A stretch of DNA of 64,000 bases, taken from assembly GCA_958298945.1 (NCBI GenBank), contig OY282606.1, forward strand, positions 41,305,920 through 41,369,919, written 5' to 3'. The DNA is from Atherix ibis. Taxonomy: Eukaryota > Arthropoda > Insecta > Diptera > Athericidae. Shown piece after piece: positions 1 through 14,100 of this stretch; position 1 is the stretch's first letter; every line of letters begins with the position of its first letter. A program made the translations under genes and the position numbers. The notes under the pieces were generated by a model. The model did no database searches and had not been told where the DNA came from. It saw nothing but the letters and a program-made list of their open reading frames with translations.

Positions 1-829
1 AGGCTTCCGTACAGCAAATAGATAAATAGTTTGGGAGATCTGTGCAAAAAAGAGTTTGCAAATTTTGTGAAACAAAATCCATGTAAATATAACGTTTGTA
101 CAACAGAAATTTATTGTGTACGATGACAAAAAGTGGCGTGGGAGTTGAAAGCTTTTTATAGGAGCTACGATGACTATCACAAGTTGTGGGGTCGAATAAC
201 CAGTGTCAAATAAAACGCAACTTTGAAATTTTGCAAGGAATGGGCATATTAAATTGTGTTTGTACAGGTTGCTGCACTGCAAAATTCAACAAATTAATTA
301 TTAATTTGTGCAGCGCAAAGAGAGACCATTTGCAATCAGCCAAAGTGACAAAATATTTCTGCGTACTCACAAATTGACAAGTCCCGGGCATTGAATATAA
401 AGACTTTCTATTGGAGAAGTACGAAAGGAAGTTGTGACTGTACGGATGATATTGTTTAGAGCGGTGTCGTTTTTATAGGTACTAATCATATGCCGAGCAA
501 GTCAACCATTCAGTGTGTAATGAATAATTTTGAAAATATGCATACACTGGAAGATAAAGCGAAGACTGGGTGACAATTAAGCCAACGTACACCTGAAAAT
601 ATTGATGCAGTGAGGCAGAGTTTTGCTGAATGTCCGAGTACCTCTCATCGACCACGTGCTCAAAAATTGGGAATATCTCCAACATGTTTGTTAAAAATTC
701 TCAAAAAAAATTTGCGTTTGTACCCGTATAAAATTTAATTGACACAACAGCTGCAGGCAAAGAACCATGAACGGCGGGGACACAGGAGTGCTGGAGTTTT
801 ACAGCTCGGAATAGATAACCATCATTTTT

Positions 830-884
830 GTTTAAAAAATCTTTATGATTTTTTATATAAAAAAATCATAAAGATTTTTTAAAC
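830..884. repeat. Palindrome 1 (near-perfect inverted repeat)
   Basis: Left arm 830-854 and right arm to 884 are reverse complements, about 25 nt each, around a 4-nt ATAT centre, with one extra base in a homopolymer run. It lies inside the decayed transposase and matches no transposase codons. Confidence 0.85.
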
Positions 885-890
885 TTTTAA

Positions 891-948
891 ATTCTGTTTA
901 TTAACAAAGCCAGCCAAAGACTTGGCTGGCTTTGTTAATAAACAGAAT
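891..948. repeat. Palindrome 2 (perfect 27-bp inverted repeat, 4-nt loop)
   Basis: Arms 891-917 and 922-948 are exact reverse complements around AGAC (918-921). The right arm encodes the transposase residues LAGFVNKQN in frame; the left arm is its inverted copy and is not transposase-like. It begins six bases after palindrome 1 ends. Confidence 0.9.
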
Positions 949-1435
949 AGCCGCTATTGGGGCACTAAAATTTCTCAACTGATACATCAAATACCACTAC
1001 ACCCTCGTAGAGTAACTGTATGGTGGCGCATTTGAGCCGGCGGCATCAAGTTGGAAAACTTTCTTCTACCTGAATTGGATCAATTAGGCCTACAAAATAT
1101 GTGGTTCCAACTAGACGGTGCCACATAACACACAGCTCGCGCTACGAATTTTAAGGGATATTTTTCGACATAATGTCGAAAAGTGGTGATATCGATTGCC
1201 CGCCACGATCCCTTAATTTGAACCCTCTCGATTTCTTTATATGGGGGCACTTGAAGAAAAAGGTGTCAATACTTAAGCACAACATTCGAAACGAAATTGC
1301 TGAAATAACACCAGAAGTCTGCAAAAATTTTACGAAAAATGTGCTTAAAAGAGCTCGTTTTTGCACAGCGTCGAAAGGCAGGCATTTAATCGATATCATT
1401 CCATATATAATGCTAAAGCCCATATAATCAATCAA

Positions 1436-2027
1436 TAAAATTTAAATTAAAAAATTTTATTTCGTTTTAAAGTTATTAAAGAAAAACTTCAATCTGGAAT
1501 ATAAAACGCATCTGGTATTATAAAAAAAAATCGCGAAGGAATAGCGAAAACTCAATTGCGTCCGCACTCAATAACGTTCTAATACGAAATGAAAATAAAA
1601 ATATTTAAAAAAGGGTTTTTTGTAAAATGTTCATAAGGATCCATTTTTTATTCTTATTAGGAAAACTACTGTTTATTCATTCTGGTAAGGTGGATATGGT
1701 TTTTGTGGTGAACATAAATTCAAATTCAATTTTATTAAAGAGAAGCAATCCCCTATTTTATTGGATAGTATAAAAAGTCTCCTACTCAGTAATAATTATC
1801 TCATGAAATTTAATGTTAACGCAAAAAAAGTTTCAATTTCATACCTTCAATTAAAATAATATAAAAACCTTTTTTTTTAGTTTTTTCTTTTATTTTTATC
1901 AAAACAGAAAATACATATGGATTAGTTTAAATAAGCGATTGCAAATGAAAGAATTTTTATGATTCAACTTATATACTATGTAGGATTCCGAAACACATTC
2001 TTTATCATATTCTTCTTCTTCTTTTTC
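1436..2027. other. AT-rich spacer downstream of the Mp20-like gene
   Basis: No gene or recognisable repeat seen. It separates the decayed transposase from the 3' end of the Mp20-like gene. Confidence 0.6.
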
Positions 2028-2033
2028 TTTATT
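2028..2033 (-). terminator. Candidate poly(A) signal of the Mp20-like gene
   Basis: AATAAA on the minus strand, about 80 nt downstream of the stop codon at 2111-2113. The position is typical, but the hexamer is frequent by chance in such AT-rich DNA. Confidence 0.4.
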
Positions 2034-2110
2034 CCTATTTTACTTTTGGTTTTCTTTTTTGATTACTGTTGATATTATTTTTACGATAGTTGTTTTTAAT
2101 AACTGTACAA

Positions 2111-5100
2111 CTATTTGCCAAGCAATATTTTTCGAGTTGCACCAAACGATTGTCCAGACTGAGTGGCTCCACGATTAGTGCCTGCTTGAAGACCTATTAT
2201 AGCCTCACCGGCACGTAGTTGCTCCTCGGAGAATTCTCTACGATTCTCTTCAGCTGGTTTTGGACCCAACCATGGTCCTCTCCATTCGGGATGCTTGTAT
2301 GCCTAAAATAATATTTTTTTCATATTAATTAATGTTTGGATTAAGGTAAGATTAGATTTGTTTACAGCACGTCCAATGGCAAATATTGTCAGAGTTACGA
2401 GAGAAATATTCTTTCTATCCCAGAGATCTGTTGTTTGAAAAAGATCCACATCTGCAACTCCATACTTTACGCATGCTTTCTGAAATCTACAATAGAATGT
2501 TGTTTTTTTTTTACTTTAAAATATTATTTAACACAAATTAAGAAATTTATATTAATTGTTTTGTAAACAAATTTATTTTACTGTAAATTTTTCCTGTATT
2601 ATTAAAATCTCTAAAATCATTACGTCGCTGAAAATATTTTTATACTTGTCCTGATCTTCAACATCAAACGAATAACGCCATCCGCAACATCAACACTTGG
2701 AGCAGCATAAACGGTGCGGTTATCTGTACATCGAACCCAACGTACCTTCATGTTTGTAGAAAAAAAAATTGTAGTGTATCGGACTCGTCACTACACCCCT
2801 TCCCTCCCCACCCAAAAGATTCCATGAAAATCCTGGGTATCAAAATTGCCCGTGGAAGAAAATGGAATCTTCAGATTAAAAATGCTGTTGACAACCATTC
2901 TCCGAAAGTTTAAAATTTTAGTCAGCAGCAAAATTAAGGTAAGACAAAGTGTGGCAATTAGAGTAACCAACGCCCTTTTGGACGGGATCTTACTCTATTT
3001 CCTCACTATATGTGTTAGTGTGCCAATAGCAGGGAAAAAGCTAGTCGAGGCAGCGGTAAATCGTTGCATTAGACTAGCCAGCGGAGCACATCGGACATCT
3101 CCGGTGGAATCCATATTGATAGAAACTGGTCGAAAACCCATCTTATTCCATCTTCAAAAAGCTCGCCTAAATTTAGTTTACAAAAACCTATGCCCTCCAA
3201 ATTACCCCCTCCAAACTTTAATCAATAACATTATCATCTCCCCTAGTTCAAAAAGGATTTCATCATCGCTATCCTTATTAATACCCCACCTTGAAAGCAA
3301 TTCATCCATCCACCCCCTCGTTTTCCAAACTTACCATCCACATCCAGATTGGGAGCCGAGGTTGTTGAAAGTGACTGCTTCTCTTGACAGGTTTAAGAAG
3401 GCTAGTACTGATCCGTCCACTTATAGGAAACTTTTCCTTGAACAGTTGGACAGATTAAAAGATCATCGACTGTTGTTCATGGATGCCGCCGCTGACAGCG
3501 ATACAACATCTTTTTCGGTCGTTGAACTTTTTGGCTGCAGCACCCGCGCACTATGTTGTGGTATCTTCCCTTATAGGGCAGCTCCATATTACGGGGAGCT
3601 GTGACCATTAAAAACGGCGATTGAAATTGCGACCCAGCCAACAGAGCGTTATTATTTTTAGCGACAGCCTTGCCTTCCTTAAAGCCATTTGTGGCCCATC
3701 GAGTGACTCAGTACTTAGCGCAATTCGTCATAGCCTACTTAGCAATAGGAGTGTCGAGTTGCAGTGGGTGCCGGGACATGTGGGAATTATGGGTAATGAA
3801 AGTGCTGACAAGTTGGCTGGAGAAACACTCCGTCGACCAGTGATCACAGTCATTCCCAATCTGCCTCGCCTACTAACAGAATGGCAACTAACACTATTAG
3901 CCATCCGCAGATACGATGACTGGACCAATAGTGACACATTTTCATCGACTCATTGGACGACCATTAATAAACCAGTATATTAAACATCCATACCGAAATT
4001 CTGGGCGCGGAAGCTCCTCAGAATCCGGATTGGACATACCGCTCATACACAAAACTTCCTTTTCGGCAACACCAATCGTCCCTTATGCCAATCCTGTGGT
4101 ACCCAATTCACTATCATCCATATTCGAGATTAATGCCACATAACCAAGCATTTTTTTCGCGAGCAGGATTCCTCCCATTATGGAGTTCCTGGACCCAACA
4201 ACTCCATTCCCTAGTCCCCTATTTAAACTTTTACAACATACTAATCTGCTCCACAAAATATAACAAAATCCCTAATATTCTATAGTACTAACCACAGACC
4301 AGTCTCTCTCAGATAACTTCCCACACATACTATGAAGTCGCCAAATGGCCTCACGGTCGTGGCGCTGTGAAGTGGCCCCTGGCATATGTCTAAGGGACCT
4401 TACTTACAAACAAACAAACAAATCATTTACATCAAAAATAAACAGAAAAACTAATTTGCGAATAAAAATACAAAATAAATCATTAAGCCTTTCAGACTCA
4501 TGAAACTATTATTAAAAGTTATTATACAATAATTAAGAGGAAAGTTTAATTTAGTCAAGCAATCAATGTGTTTTTCGTAAAATAAATGGAAAACTTTTGA
4601 TATGAAAATTCATAGACATCTGGCAACCCAATACTTCAAGTCCAAGACTATATGACGTTTCTCCTCCGATAGTCCGTACACCCGTAGTGCTAGCAAACAG
4701 CCAAAGCAACTGTGGTGCTTAGCATACAAAGGCGAAAGGTAACCTGCTGCAATTTCTGTTCGCCGGGAGGCATAGCGGACTTAAAGTTCTCATCCGTTAA
4801 ACCGACGCGGCCCGGCACGGCACCACAGTCGCGGCGACGACATCATTCACGCTCAAGGTGACAAATGCGATGGCATTTGGAGAACAGCGGTGATATGCGA
4901 CGACACCTCTTCTCATGTTATTTACGTCATGTGTTGCGACCATCCGTTGCGGTGAAAACTCCGATGGTGGGCAGTACTACACGTATGACGCCACCGCACA
5001 TATGAACACCGTTAAAGCCTACGCATACTTCGTATATGGTTAACCCACCGCGGAGTTGCACGTTCTGTTGGGTTCCGTTCATGGAAGACTCCGACCATAT

Positions 5101-8100
5101 ACAGTGAACGGTAGTATTATTGAACATTCTTAGCTGCCTTTATCCGTAGTCCCCTTCTATGACAACGAAAACGGGTTGTAATAACCATACACTATCCGGT
5201 TTGTATACGAAAAGAAATAAGAGGGGCATCAGACGTCGTTTAAGTTCAAGAACAGGCCTTGGCCAAGCAAAATGAAGAGTGAGCCGAAGAGCACCAGCAA
5301 AAACCATAGACCTCAAAAATGGTGAACAATGGCACCCGATGCGGCTGCGGTAGACCAAATAGATTTGCAGATGTCACGCGTCACAACGACTGTGTGTGCG
5401 GGTGTGTTCAGTTTGACCGCATCAATGAGAGCACTCGGTGAAATTACACCAGGCGACCAGAAACGTGAAGACGTCAATTATAGATACGACTAGTTCGCGG
5501 GCAAAGTCAAATAACGTTCTCAGCCGTAATTCGCCTTTGAATGTGTTTTCGTCATCTGCAGTCGAACACAAGTGTAAACAGGTTTAGGAATAGTTATTTA
5601 GATCCAATACGAAAACACGCATAGGAGATGCAAGTGTTGAATTTAATTCCTGAATTCTACGTGGGGAGAACTTCCATATGACCGATAGAGAAGCTAATAC
5701 TATCGCGTTCGCTTTTTGGCTATGAACACAGTTCACAAGAAATTGTACTCAAAACAGCTGGTCCGTTTCTTATTGGATAGTATGAATGTGTTACGACAGG
5801 AATATAAAATGTTCATATTGAATGAAGTAGGCTCTTCCTACTCCGACCAATGATGTGGCGATAGTAAAAGTGAAAGAGAGTGACGATATAAAGAATTCGA
5901 GATGTTCCGTCATGTGCATAAATCGTACTGTTGAGGGAATGCGATCGATACGAATGAAATTCCAATGAACGACATGCCAAACGGCAGGAACCATGAGAGC
6001 AAAGAGCACGGTCGACATACAATGGACCTGGACATGAACGGAATGCCAAGCATGTCAATAAATGTATTTGTGCTATTTCACTTACACTAGGCTCCCAGAC
6101 CTGATAGAAGGTCGTCGAATGCATGCCACTGAGTAGCGGGGCCAGCCTAACAAGTGTATACACCAGCTCTTGAATAGCCCGTCGTAGCTATGAGAAGAAG
6201 AGAAATGACGTTTCAGTATTGCTATGCTCACACGTTAAATCCTCTCGCGAAAATACGATGAACGTACGTTTAGTGTTGAATTGGAATATTCTATAAAAAT
6301 TTTGTGTTCAGAAGACAAAATTTGCACCATTGAGAGAAATAATCTAGAGAATGGACAGGGTATTTTTGGACTAATCTAAAGTTCTGCATAAATAAGTGAA
6401 CAGAGCTTAGAGTCAAGTGTTTCGAGAGTCCTGTTCTTCATAATTAAATACAAATAAGAGTCTATCTTCTTACGTATAGCCAACAGATTAGGAAATTTTA
6501 AAGAAATTCACAATCATTATCTTAAATTACGGTTCTAATGGAAGGACTTCCATTTACTTTAATGATAGAAAATTTTTTCTAAAGACGTTTACATATTATA
6601 ATTCTTGTAATTATATTTTATGATGCAGCGCCACGACTATGAGGCCACTTGGCGACCTGTTGTGTGGGTTAGATGAATTTGATCTTTCGTTAGTTAGATG
6701 TGCCAGTTATAGGTAGTTAGATTTTGTAGATCACATTAGTTTGTTTTAAGGAATTGACTTAGAAAATAAATATTAGGTAAGGTGAGATTCCGTTAGAAGA
6801 TGAGGGACATTGATTTGAACGTCTCAAAAAGGGTGGATGGTTTTTTAATAGGAAATTATGTGTGAATGCAGAATGTCCTATCCGAATTCTGGTCGATTTC
6901 GTTGCCCAAAATTTTAGTGAGGTTGTCAAGAAACGTTTTACTACTTATCTAGGAGATTATTTTTGTAATTCTTTGTCATTTGGTAAGCAGGTGTGGCAAG
7001 CTAGGAACTACTGCGTGTAATTCTTTTTTTTTTATAAAGCAAAGAACCTTTTTGAAGTATGCAAAATATATGCGATTTATTGGTAAGCAAAGCTATTTAA
7101 TATGAGATTTATTTTGAATCTTCCCATAATAGGTGTCTACCAGGTGTTGGAATTAATTCGTAGCGTTTTACAAAAGATGGCGTTAGCCAACTATCCATAG
7201 TCACACATACAAAAGTAAATATTCTCCCAGAAGCTACTGACATAACGCAACTTTTCCACTATATGACATTTTGTTATAGTGTCAGTAGCACTTGTTGTGC
7301 AGTGTCAAACATGTCGAAGTTCGTGCCTGAAAAATCGTTTTTGCGGGGAGTGTTACTCCATTACTTCAACATGAAGAAAAGTGCCGCGGAAAGTCATCGT
7401 ATTTTATTGGATGTCTACGGCAAACATGCTCTTGCTGAGCAAACTTACAGAAAGTGGTTTGCGCGGTTTAAAATGGAAATTTTGATTTGAAAGACATGCA
7501 ACGTCCCGGACAGCCGAAAAAGTTCGAAGATGAAGATTTGGTGACGTTGCTCGATGAAGACCCGTGCCAAACACTCCGGGAGTTGTCCACATCGCTTGGA
7601 GTCGACTTTTCGGCGGTCGGAAAACGCCTGAAAGCCATAGGAATGGTACAAAAACAGGGAACGTGGGTTCCACATAAGTTGAAGCCAACGGACGTCGAAC
7701 GGCGTTTAGACACCTGTGAGATTCTTCTCCAACGGCAGGCAAGGAAGGTATTTCTGCATCGAATCGTCACTGGTGACGAGAAGTGGGTACTCTACAACAA
7801 TCCCAAACGTAGAAAATCGTGGGGCTTGCCCGGTCATGAATCGGTATCGTCCCCCAAGTCGAATATTCATGGAAAGAAGATCTTACTGTGTATTTGGTGG
7901 GCTCAGCTGGGTGTTATTTATTATGAGCTCCTCCAATCAGGTGAAACCATCACTGGGGAAGTATACAGACGACAATTGATGCGTTTGAACAGAGCATTAC
8001 AAGAAAAGCGGCCGCAATATAGAGATCGACATGACAAAGTAATTTTCCTCCACGACAATACAAGACCCCATGTTGCGACAGTCGTGAAAACTTATTTAAA

Positions 8101-11100
8101 TACGCTGAAATGGGAAGTTCTGCCTCACCCGCCATATTCACCAGACATTGCCCCAACTGATTATCATTTGTTTCGATTCATGGCGCATGGCTTGTCAGAG
8201 CAGCACTTCAATAACTACGAAATGACCAAAAATTGGATCGATTCTTTCATCGAATCTAAAGAAGAAAAATTTTTTCGACACGGTATCCGAGCATTACCAG
8301 AAAGATGGCAAAAAGTAGTGGATAACGAAAGACAATACTTTGAATAACGCTTCTGTAATGATACTGTCATAATAGACCAAGAAACTTTGCAAAAAAACGC
8401 TACGAATTAATTACAACACCTGATAAATGAAAAAAATCAAGAAATTATTTAAAAAAATATATAAAAAATTCACAAATAGATTATCGCATTAATAGTTCAT
8501 TTCAAAACATAAGAAACTTTCGATTTAAAAATAATATTTATTAGTAATTTCTTAGTAATACTCTACTTACTGACTGAGATTGTCCATCATTTTGTAATCG
8601 CCACCTGAAGTGTTAATTTTCTGAATGCATCCAGGCGATAGACGATTCATCAATTTGCATAAAATAATTCCATCGCGTAGTGCATCTTCATAGTTTCCCG
8701 GTGGGAAGCTTTCTCCAATAACTTTTTCGACCCATTGTTGAGCTTCAACTTCCTCTTCTGGGACTCGTTTTCCGGCAACCTGCATAGGCAAATTTAAAAA
8801 TAGAAAGAATTTTGAATATTTTAAGTGCACTTTACTTTCTTGTCGCGGATTGCTTTCAATTAATTCGACTGAAATAAATATTGAGAGAAACCACTACGTC
8901 TATTACCATCTGCCCAATAGGGATTTATGCCAAAGTAAAACAAAAATGAAACAAATAAAAAATGCAGGAACTAATATAAAGAACACCCATTGAGTCCATT
9001 TGGTCAATTGGTGGCATCTTCTAAACAGACTTATTAACCATCTTACCGCAGTGGAGCATCATAGCACATAGATAATTTGGCAAACGATAGCAAAAATAAA
9101 GTCGATCAAATTTTTGTTCAAATTGTATCGTTTGCACGTACATCCATCCATCCATCCACTCACATTGCCCATACGCCAAGAAATATCCAACTTTGATGAT
9201 TTATTTTTATTGGCCAGCTAACATCAATTTACATAAGGAAAGCATGAAATCAGTTCTAATTTTACATTCATTCTGTTATTATCAAAAATAAATTACTTTT
9301 TCGTATACAAAATTTATTTTTCACAATGCTAGCAAAAACAAGCGAATAATACGAATAGTTACATGGAAATTTCATTCATTCTTCTTGCCAAACGAATGTT
9401 TTATTGTGAAGCTTTTGAAAAAGTTTCCATTGTTAATAAATAGATTATATCCTTAAAAAAAAATTTATTAGAAATACTCTCTTTTTCTGTGGCAAACTGA
9501 AAGAGAGACAGAGATGGGTAGAGCTTTTTCTAGTGAGTTTTTTTTTTAAATTGCAACAAATTTGAGTTTTTCATTTTATATTATTTTAAATTATTTTTTA
9601 TCGATGCGACGGAAATTTTTTTAACATTAATTTGCAAACGAACTTTAAAATAACAGAATTTTAAATAAAAAATTTCTCCAACAATTCTCAATAAGATAAC
9701 TTTAAAAAAATTGAACTTTAAAAAATTGTTTTACATTAAATTCAGACATAAATATTCACATTAAGAATAATTTTAACCCCAACCGCTCTCCTCCCTCCTT
9801 TTCCCATGGGAATAAATGAATAATTAGTTAATAAAATATTTTAATGGTTGTTCGAAATGCATAAATTAATTTAATTAGTATTCATAAGAAATGGGAAAAA
9901 AATATTGACATTCAAAACCTTTGTACTAATAAACAGAAACATTTCAAAATCAAGATGGTAGTATTTATTTTTTAAAATTATTTTATTTGTATTTTATTTA
10001 TAAAGAAAACTTAGTTTTTCCAATTCATATGATTAATGAATTTTGACAAGTTAAAAGTGTGGGTATATTTAAAAAAAAAAGAACTGACACTCTACCTGTT
10101 GATGTAAGTTTTCATTTTTACTTTATATGAAATAATTTACCAGCCAAAAAAAATTGTAAACAATTAAACATAAATTTATGACAAATTTAAAATATTCGAG
10201 TTTGTTAAAATCCATCTTAACATCTTGTTAAATTAATTTAAATTTATTTTCGTATATATAACGGTTATCCATTTTGTAGTTTTAAAAGTATACGATCGTC
10301 ATTCAACAAGTACTTAGCATCACCGCCCGATGGAACTGCTGTCACAAAAGAAATTTACCATCGTGCAGTACATTCTTTTAGTAGCCTACTGTCAGAGTTT
10401 CAGTCTATTCCCTTTATTACTTTTGTTTTGAGAGCCTTTGAAAGCGAGCGTGTCGGTCGGTTGCACAAAAATGGAAAGAGAACAATATCGTTCGGTGATT
10501 AGATACTTTTTTTTGGAAGGAAAAACGCGCAGCGAAATCAAAGATCGCTTGGATGCTGTGTATGGGGACTCTTCTCCTTCGATGGCGACCGTCAAGAATT
10601 GGTTCAACGAGTTTGTTCGTGGCCGCACGTCGGTTTTTGATGAGCCACGCCCAGGTGCCCCGAAAACGGCTTCTACGGAGGAAAACGTTAAAAAAGTCCA
10701 CGATCTCATGTTGGCAGACCGTCGATTGAAGGTTCACGAGATAGCTGAGACTGTGGGCATCGCAGTAGGAACGGTGCATCATATTCTACACGAAGAACTG
10801 GGCATGAGAAAGCTGTCGGCGCGATGGGTGCCGCGTTTGCTCACACCGGAAAACAAGCGCAACCGTGAGACCACATCGGCGACGTGTTTGGCGCTGTTTC
10901 AGCGCAATCCAGCGGAGTTCTTGCGTCGTTTCGTGACCATTGACGAAACATGGATTCACTGGTACACACCAGAGACCAAGGAACAGTCGAAACAGTGGAC
11001 TTTACCCGGCGAACGTGCTCCGAAGAAGGCGAAGACTGTTCGATCGGCCGGAAAAGTGATGGCCACCGTTTTCTGGGATTCACAAGGTGTGATCCACATT

Positions 11101-14100
11101 GATTACTTCGAGAAGGGTAAAACAATCACGGGGCGCTACTATGCTGACTTATTGGGCCGATTTGACGTCGAATTGAAGAAAAAGCGGACCTGCTTTGCGA
11201 AGAAAAAAGTGCTGTTCCACCACGACAACGCGCCGGCTCACACCCTCGCCGTCGCCATGGCCAAATTGGTCGAATTGCGCTACGAATTTCTGCCCCATCC
11301 ACCGTACTCTCCAGATTTGGCCCCCTGTGACTACTTTTTGTTTCCAAACCTGAAAAAATCACTCGCCGGGAATAGATTTGGGTCGAATGAGGAGAACATC
11401 GTCGCCACGGCGGCCTATTTTGCTTCCTTTGAGAAAATGTATTTTTTGGACGGGTTAAAAAAGTTAGAGCATCGCTGGGCCAAGTGTATCGAGCCTGAAG
11501 GAGATTATGTGGAAAAATAAATTGCCACCTTTCCAAAATTTTTGTTTTTCTTTTGTAGGCTAAGTACTAATTTTTCGTTTTTCTTTTGTAGGCTAAGTAC
11601 TTGTTGAATGACCCTCGTAGCTTTGTCATTTGACAGTGGTTCTGAAAAATATCAAATATTTTTATAGTTTTTGCAATTTTATACTATTATGTGGTTATTA
11701 TTAATAATTTTCGTTTTTCTTTTGTAGGCTAAGTACTTGTTGAATGACCCTCGTAGCTTTGTCATTTGACAGTGGTTCTGAAAAATATCAAATATTTTTA
11801 TAGTTTTTACAATTTGATACTATTATGTGGTTATTATTAATAATTAAATAATCACATAATGGGATAAAATTGCAAAAACTATCTACACAATCAATGATTC
11901 TACCATAGACACATTTCGCGCTTCAGAAGTAGATTATTTTCTCCAGCAATGATGATCTTTTTTCTCCCAATGGTAGATACATTACTAAGCAATATTACGA
12001 GTATCATATATGAGGATCTAAAAACTCACAAGAAACTGTAAAGTAGCTATTAAAATAGCATAATTTAACTGTTTGGTATGCATTTTTTGTCGTTGTCATT
12101 GGAACGTTATTTATTTGAAAATAATGAAGGAGTAACAGTTATCATCAGTTTTGACCGCTATGACCTTATCAGTATGGTTTTTCTTTGGTCTAAGATTGAA
12201 GATTTTAATCCAAACTATATGTGGTTTAAGGAAGTTGATGGCATAAGATAACATAACATAACAAATTTTGGTTTCATTCCGCGAATAGTTCAGAGGACAT
12301 GTAATTTGAAAATTTTGTGATGCCAATTGGCCTCAAAGATCATAGAATTTAGCAGTGTTAGATATTTTTTTAATAAGATTGTATTTATGGAAATAATTTT
12401 CAAACTTTGGATCATTGAAAAACCAACATCCGCAAAGTAATGACCAAATTACAGTTCGAAATGTGCGAAAATGGACTTCAAAAGGATCTACTCCAGCAAG
12501 AAGCTATTTAAATGATGGCAAGACCTATGCGATATATAAAAATCTAAGTTTTAAATGTATTTTATTTAACTTTGTAGCCGAAACATATAGTGGACAACCC
12601 TGAATGTGATAATTTCTTTAGAAATTATCTTTCAATAACGTTCAAATTAGAAAAAGTACAATTATAATTGTTGGTATAATTTTAGCAGAACATTAAGCTT
12701 AATTAATTTCAAATAATTCGCTTATCAAAATTGCTGTATTCCTTATCATAAGTTCCGCATAATCGAAATGATAAGAACACAAAATTATGTCATCGAATTT
12801 TACTGATTTCTTTACTTAATACTCCTGATAATTAGAAGTTAATTTCTACATTATCAGCTAAATAATAAAATGTTATTTACTTTTATTATATTTATTAATA
12901 ATTTCCATTTAATCTTATAGGTAACAATAATCAATTATCAAAATAATGCACAAATAATACTAGAAATAGAAAAGAAGGATGAAGAAATAAAAAACATGAT
13001 AGTGTAACAAGTACTTTTTAGTTAATTATCATTCGTAATTTATTAATTTCTCTTATCATTCAATGATAAAAAAAAGTAATTTTCTTATCAATCATTTAAT
13101 AAAAAAAATAAAAAAACAATAAAATACCGATAATTATGTACGTGGGTTCTTAAAAATAGACTATTACTACTTGAGAAATTAAATGGAGGAAATAAAAGTT
13201 TTTTTTCAAAATTATTACGATAAGATTATCAGCGAAATAAATATTTATGCTTTTATGGAACTTTTTATGATAAATAAAAAAAAACTATTTAAATACAATA
13301 AATAGTAAAAAAATAAAAAAATAATCAAAATCAGAATGGACAACTTTTGTTTCTACTGATCCAGTCATAGGAGTAAATATATACTATATATTAAAAAAAA
13401 TAACAAAGTGGAAAAATTGGCGTTCGATTTTTGGCACAACTCCAATGACGAAAACTGAAAATGGCCTATTATCCACGATATACTGTAATTGTGTGCTGGT
13501 TGAATTTTACATGGAATAATAAATAAAATCTTTTCGAAATTGTTTTTCATCTTTGATGCCAAATTAATTATACAATTTTATAATATCTGCTGTAAATATT
13601 TTTTAATAGTATATAATCTACAATATTTAATCACAACATTCAAATAGAAATTTAAATAATAATCTGAGTTTTACGAAAAGATTTTTAAATGCAGTTTTCT
13701 AGAAATTATTAAATCCTATTTGATAAATTAGGTAGAAATTTTCCATTCTGGTATGTTAATTAATTTTTACATTTTGGCAAACACTCTCAACACCCCAACA
13801 TGGTCTTCATGCTCCAAAAATATGAATTAAAATCATTTCAAAGTAAGCGTAACGACAATGTTGCCATTGCAAGAAAATTTAGCTTGTTATAATTATAAAT
13901 AAATCACTTATTTTTATATAAATTTTACAAATGTATTTACAATTAATTATAGAATTGGATAAATATTTATTTTCTTTATTTGTTTGGTGTTCAGTGAAAT
14001 TATTTTTATGAAAATAAACATTTCGGATTGAATTTTTTTTATGAACTTATTATCAAGGTATTCTATCTGGTGTGAATTTTATTATTGATTTTGGGTATAT

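Larger units (their letters stand above)
420..1435 (+). pseudogene. Decayed Tc1/mariner-superfamily transposase (copy a)
   Basis: Broken DDE transposase remnant, readable in pieces on the plus strand. The N-terminal helix-turn-helix part is near 490-740 (residues like RTPENIDAVRQSFAE, then LGISPT and PYKI). The central part is near 920-1130 (AGFVNKQNSRYWG, then a MWFQLDGAT block), and the C-terminal part is 1173-1427 (a CPPRSLNLNPLDFFIWG block). Stops at about 574 and 1126 and several frameshifts break it. A segment of about 120 nt is occupied by two adjacent palindromes (separate entry). The motif order is that of a family common in insects (helix-turn-helix, YVNKQN block, FQQDGAT, PPRSxDLTPLDFFLWGYLK). 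No terminal inverted repeats were found for this copy, so its edges are approximate. Confidence 0.75.
10250..12620 (+). mobile_element. Decayed Tc1-like element (copy b), split by mariner 2
   Basis: The left terminal sequence ATAACGGTTATCCATTTTGT, at about 10258-10277, resembles ends near 29549 and 62035. The body resumes after mariner 2 at 11620 (CTTTGTCATTTGACAGT, also at 55619). Transposase-derived sequence runs from 12130 to 12520, including the TTGAAGATTTTAATCCAAAC and CCAATTGGCCTCAAAGATCA landmarks shared by the other copies. All frames are broken. The right edge, near AGTGGACAACCC at about 12590, is approximate. Confidence 0.6.

Noticed and set aside
15..391. Overlapping 60-codon frames on both strands at 186-391
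   Set aside because: No domain, signal peptide or splice structure; overlapping frames on both strands point to chance.
8780..8830. Reading the Mp20-like exon 2 as starting upstream at an in-frame ATG (MHLKYSKFF)
   Set aside because: A TGCAG acceptor at 8780-8784 fits the conserved domain boundary, and the upstream residues are intron sequence.
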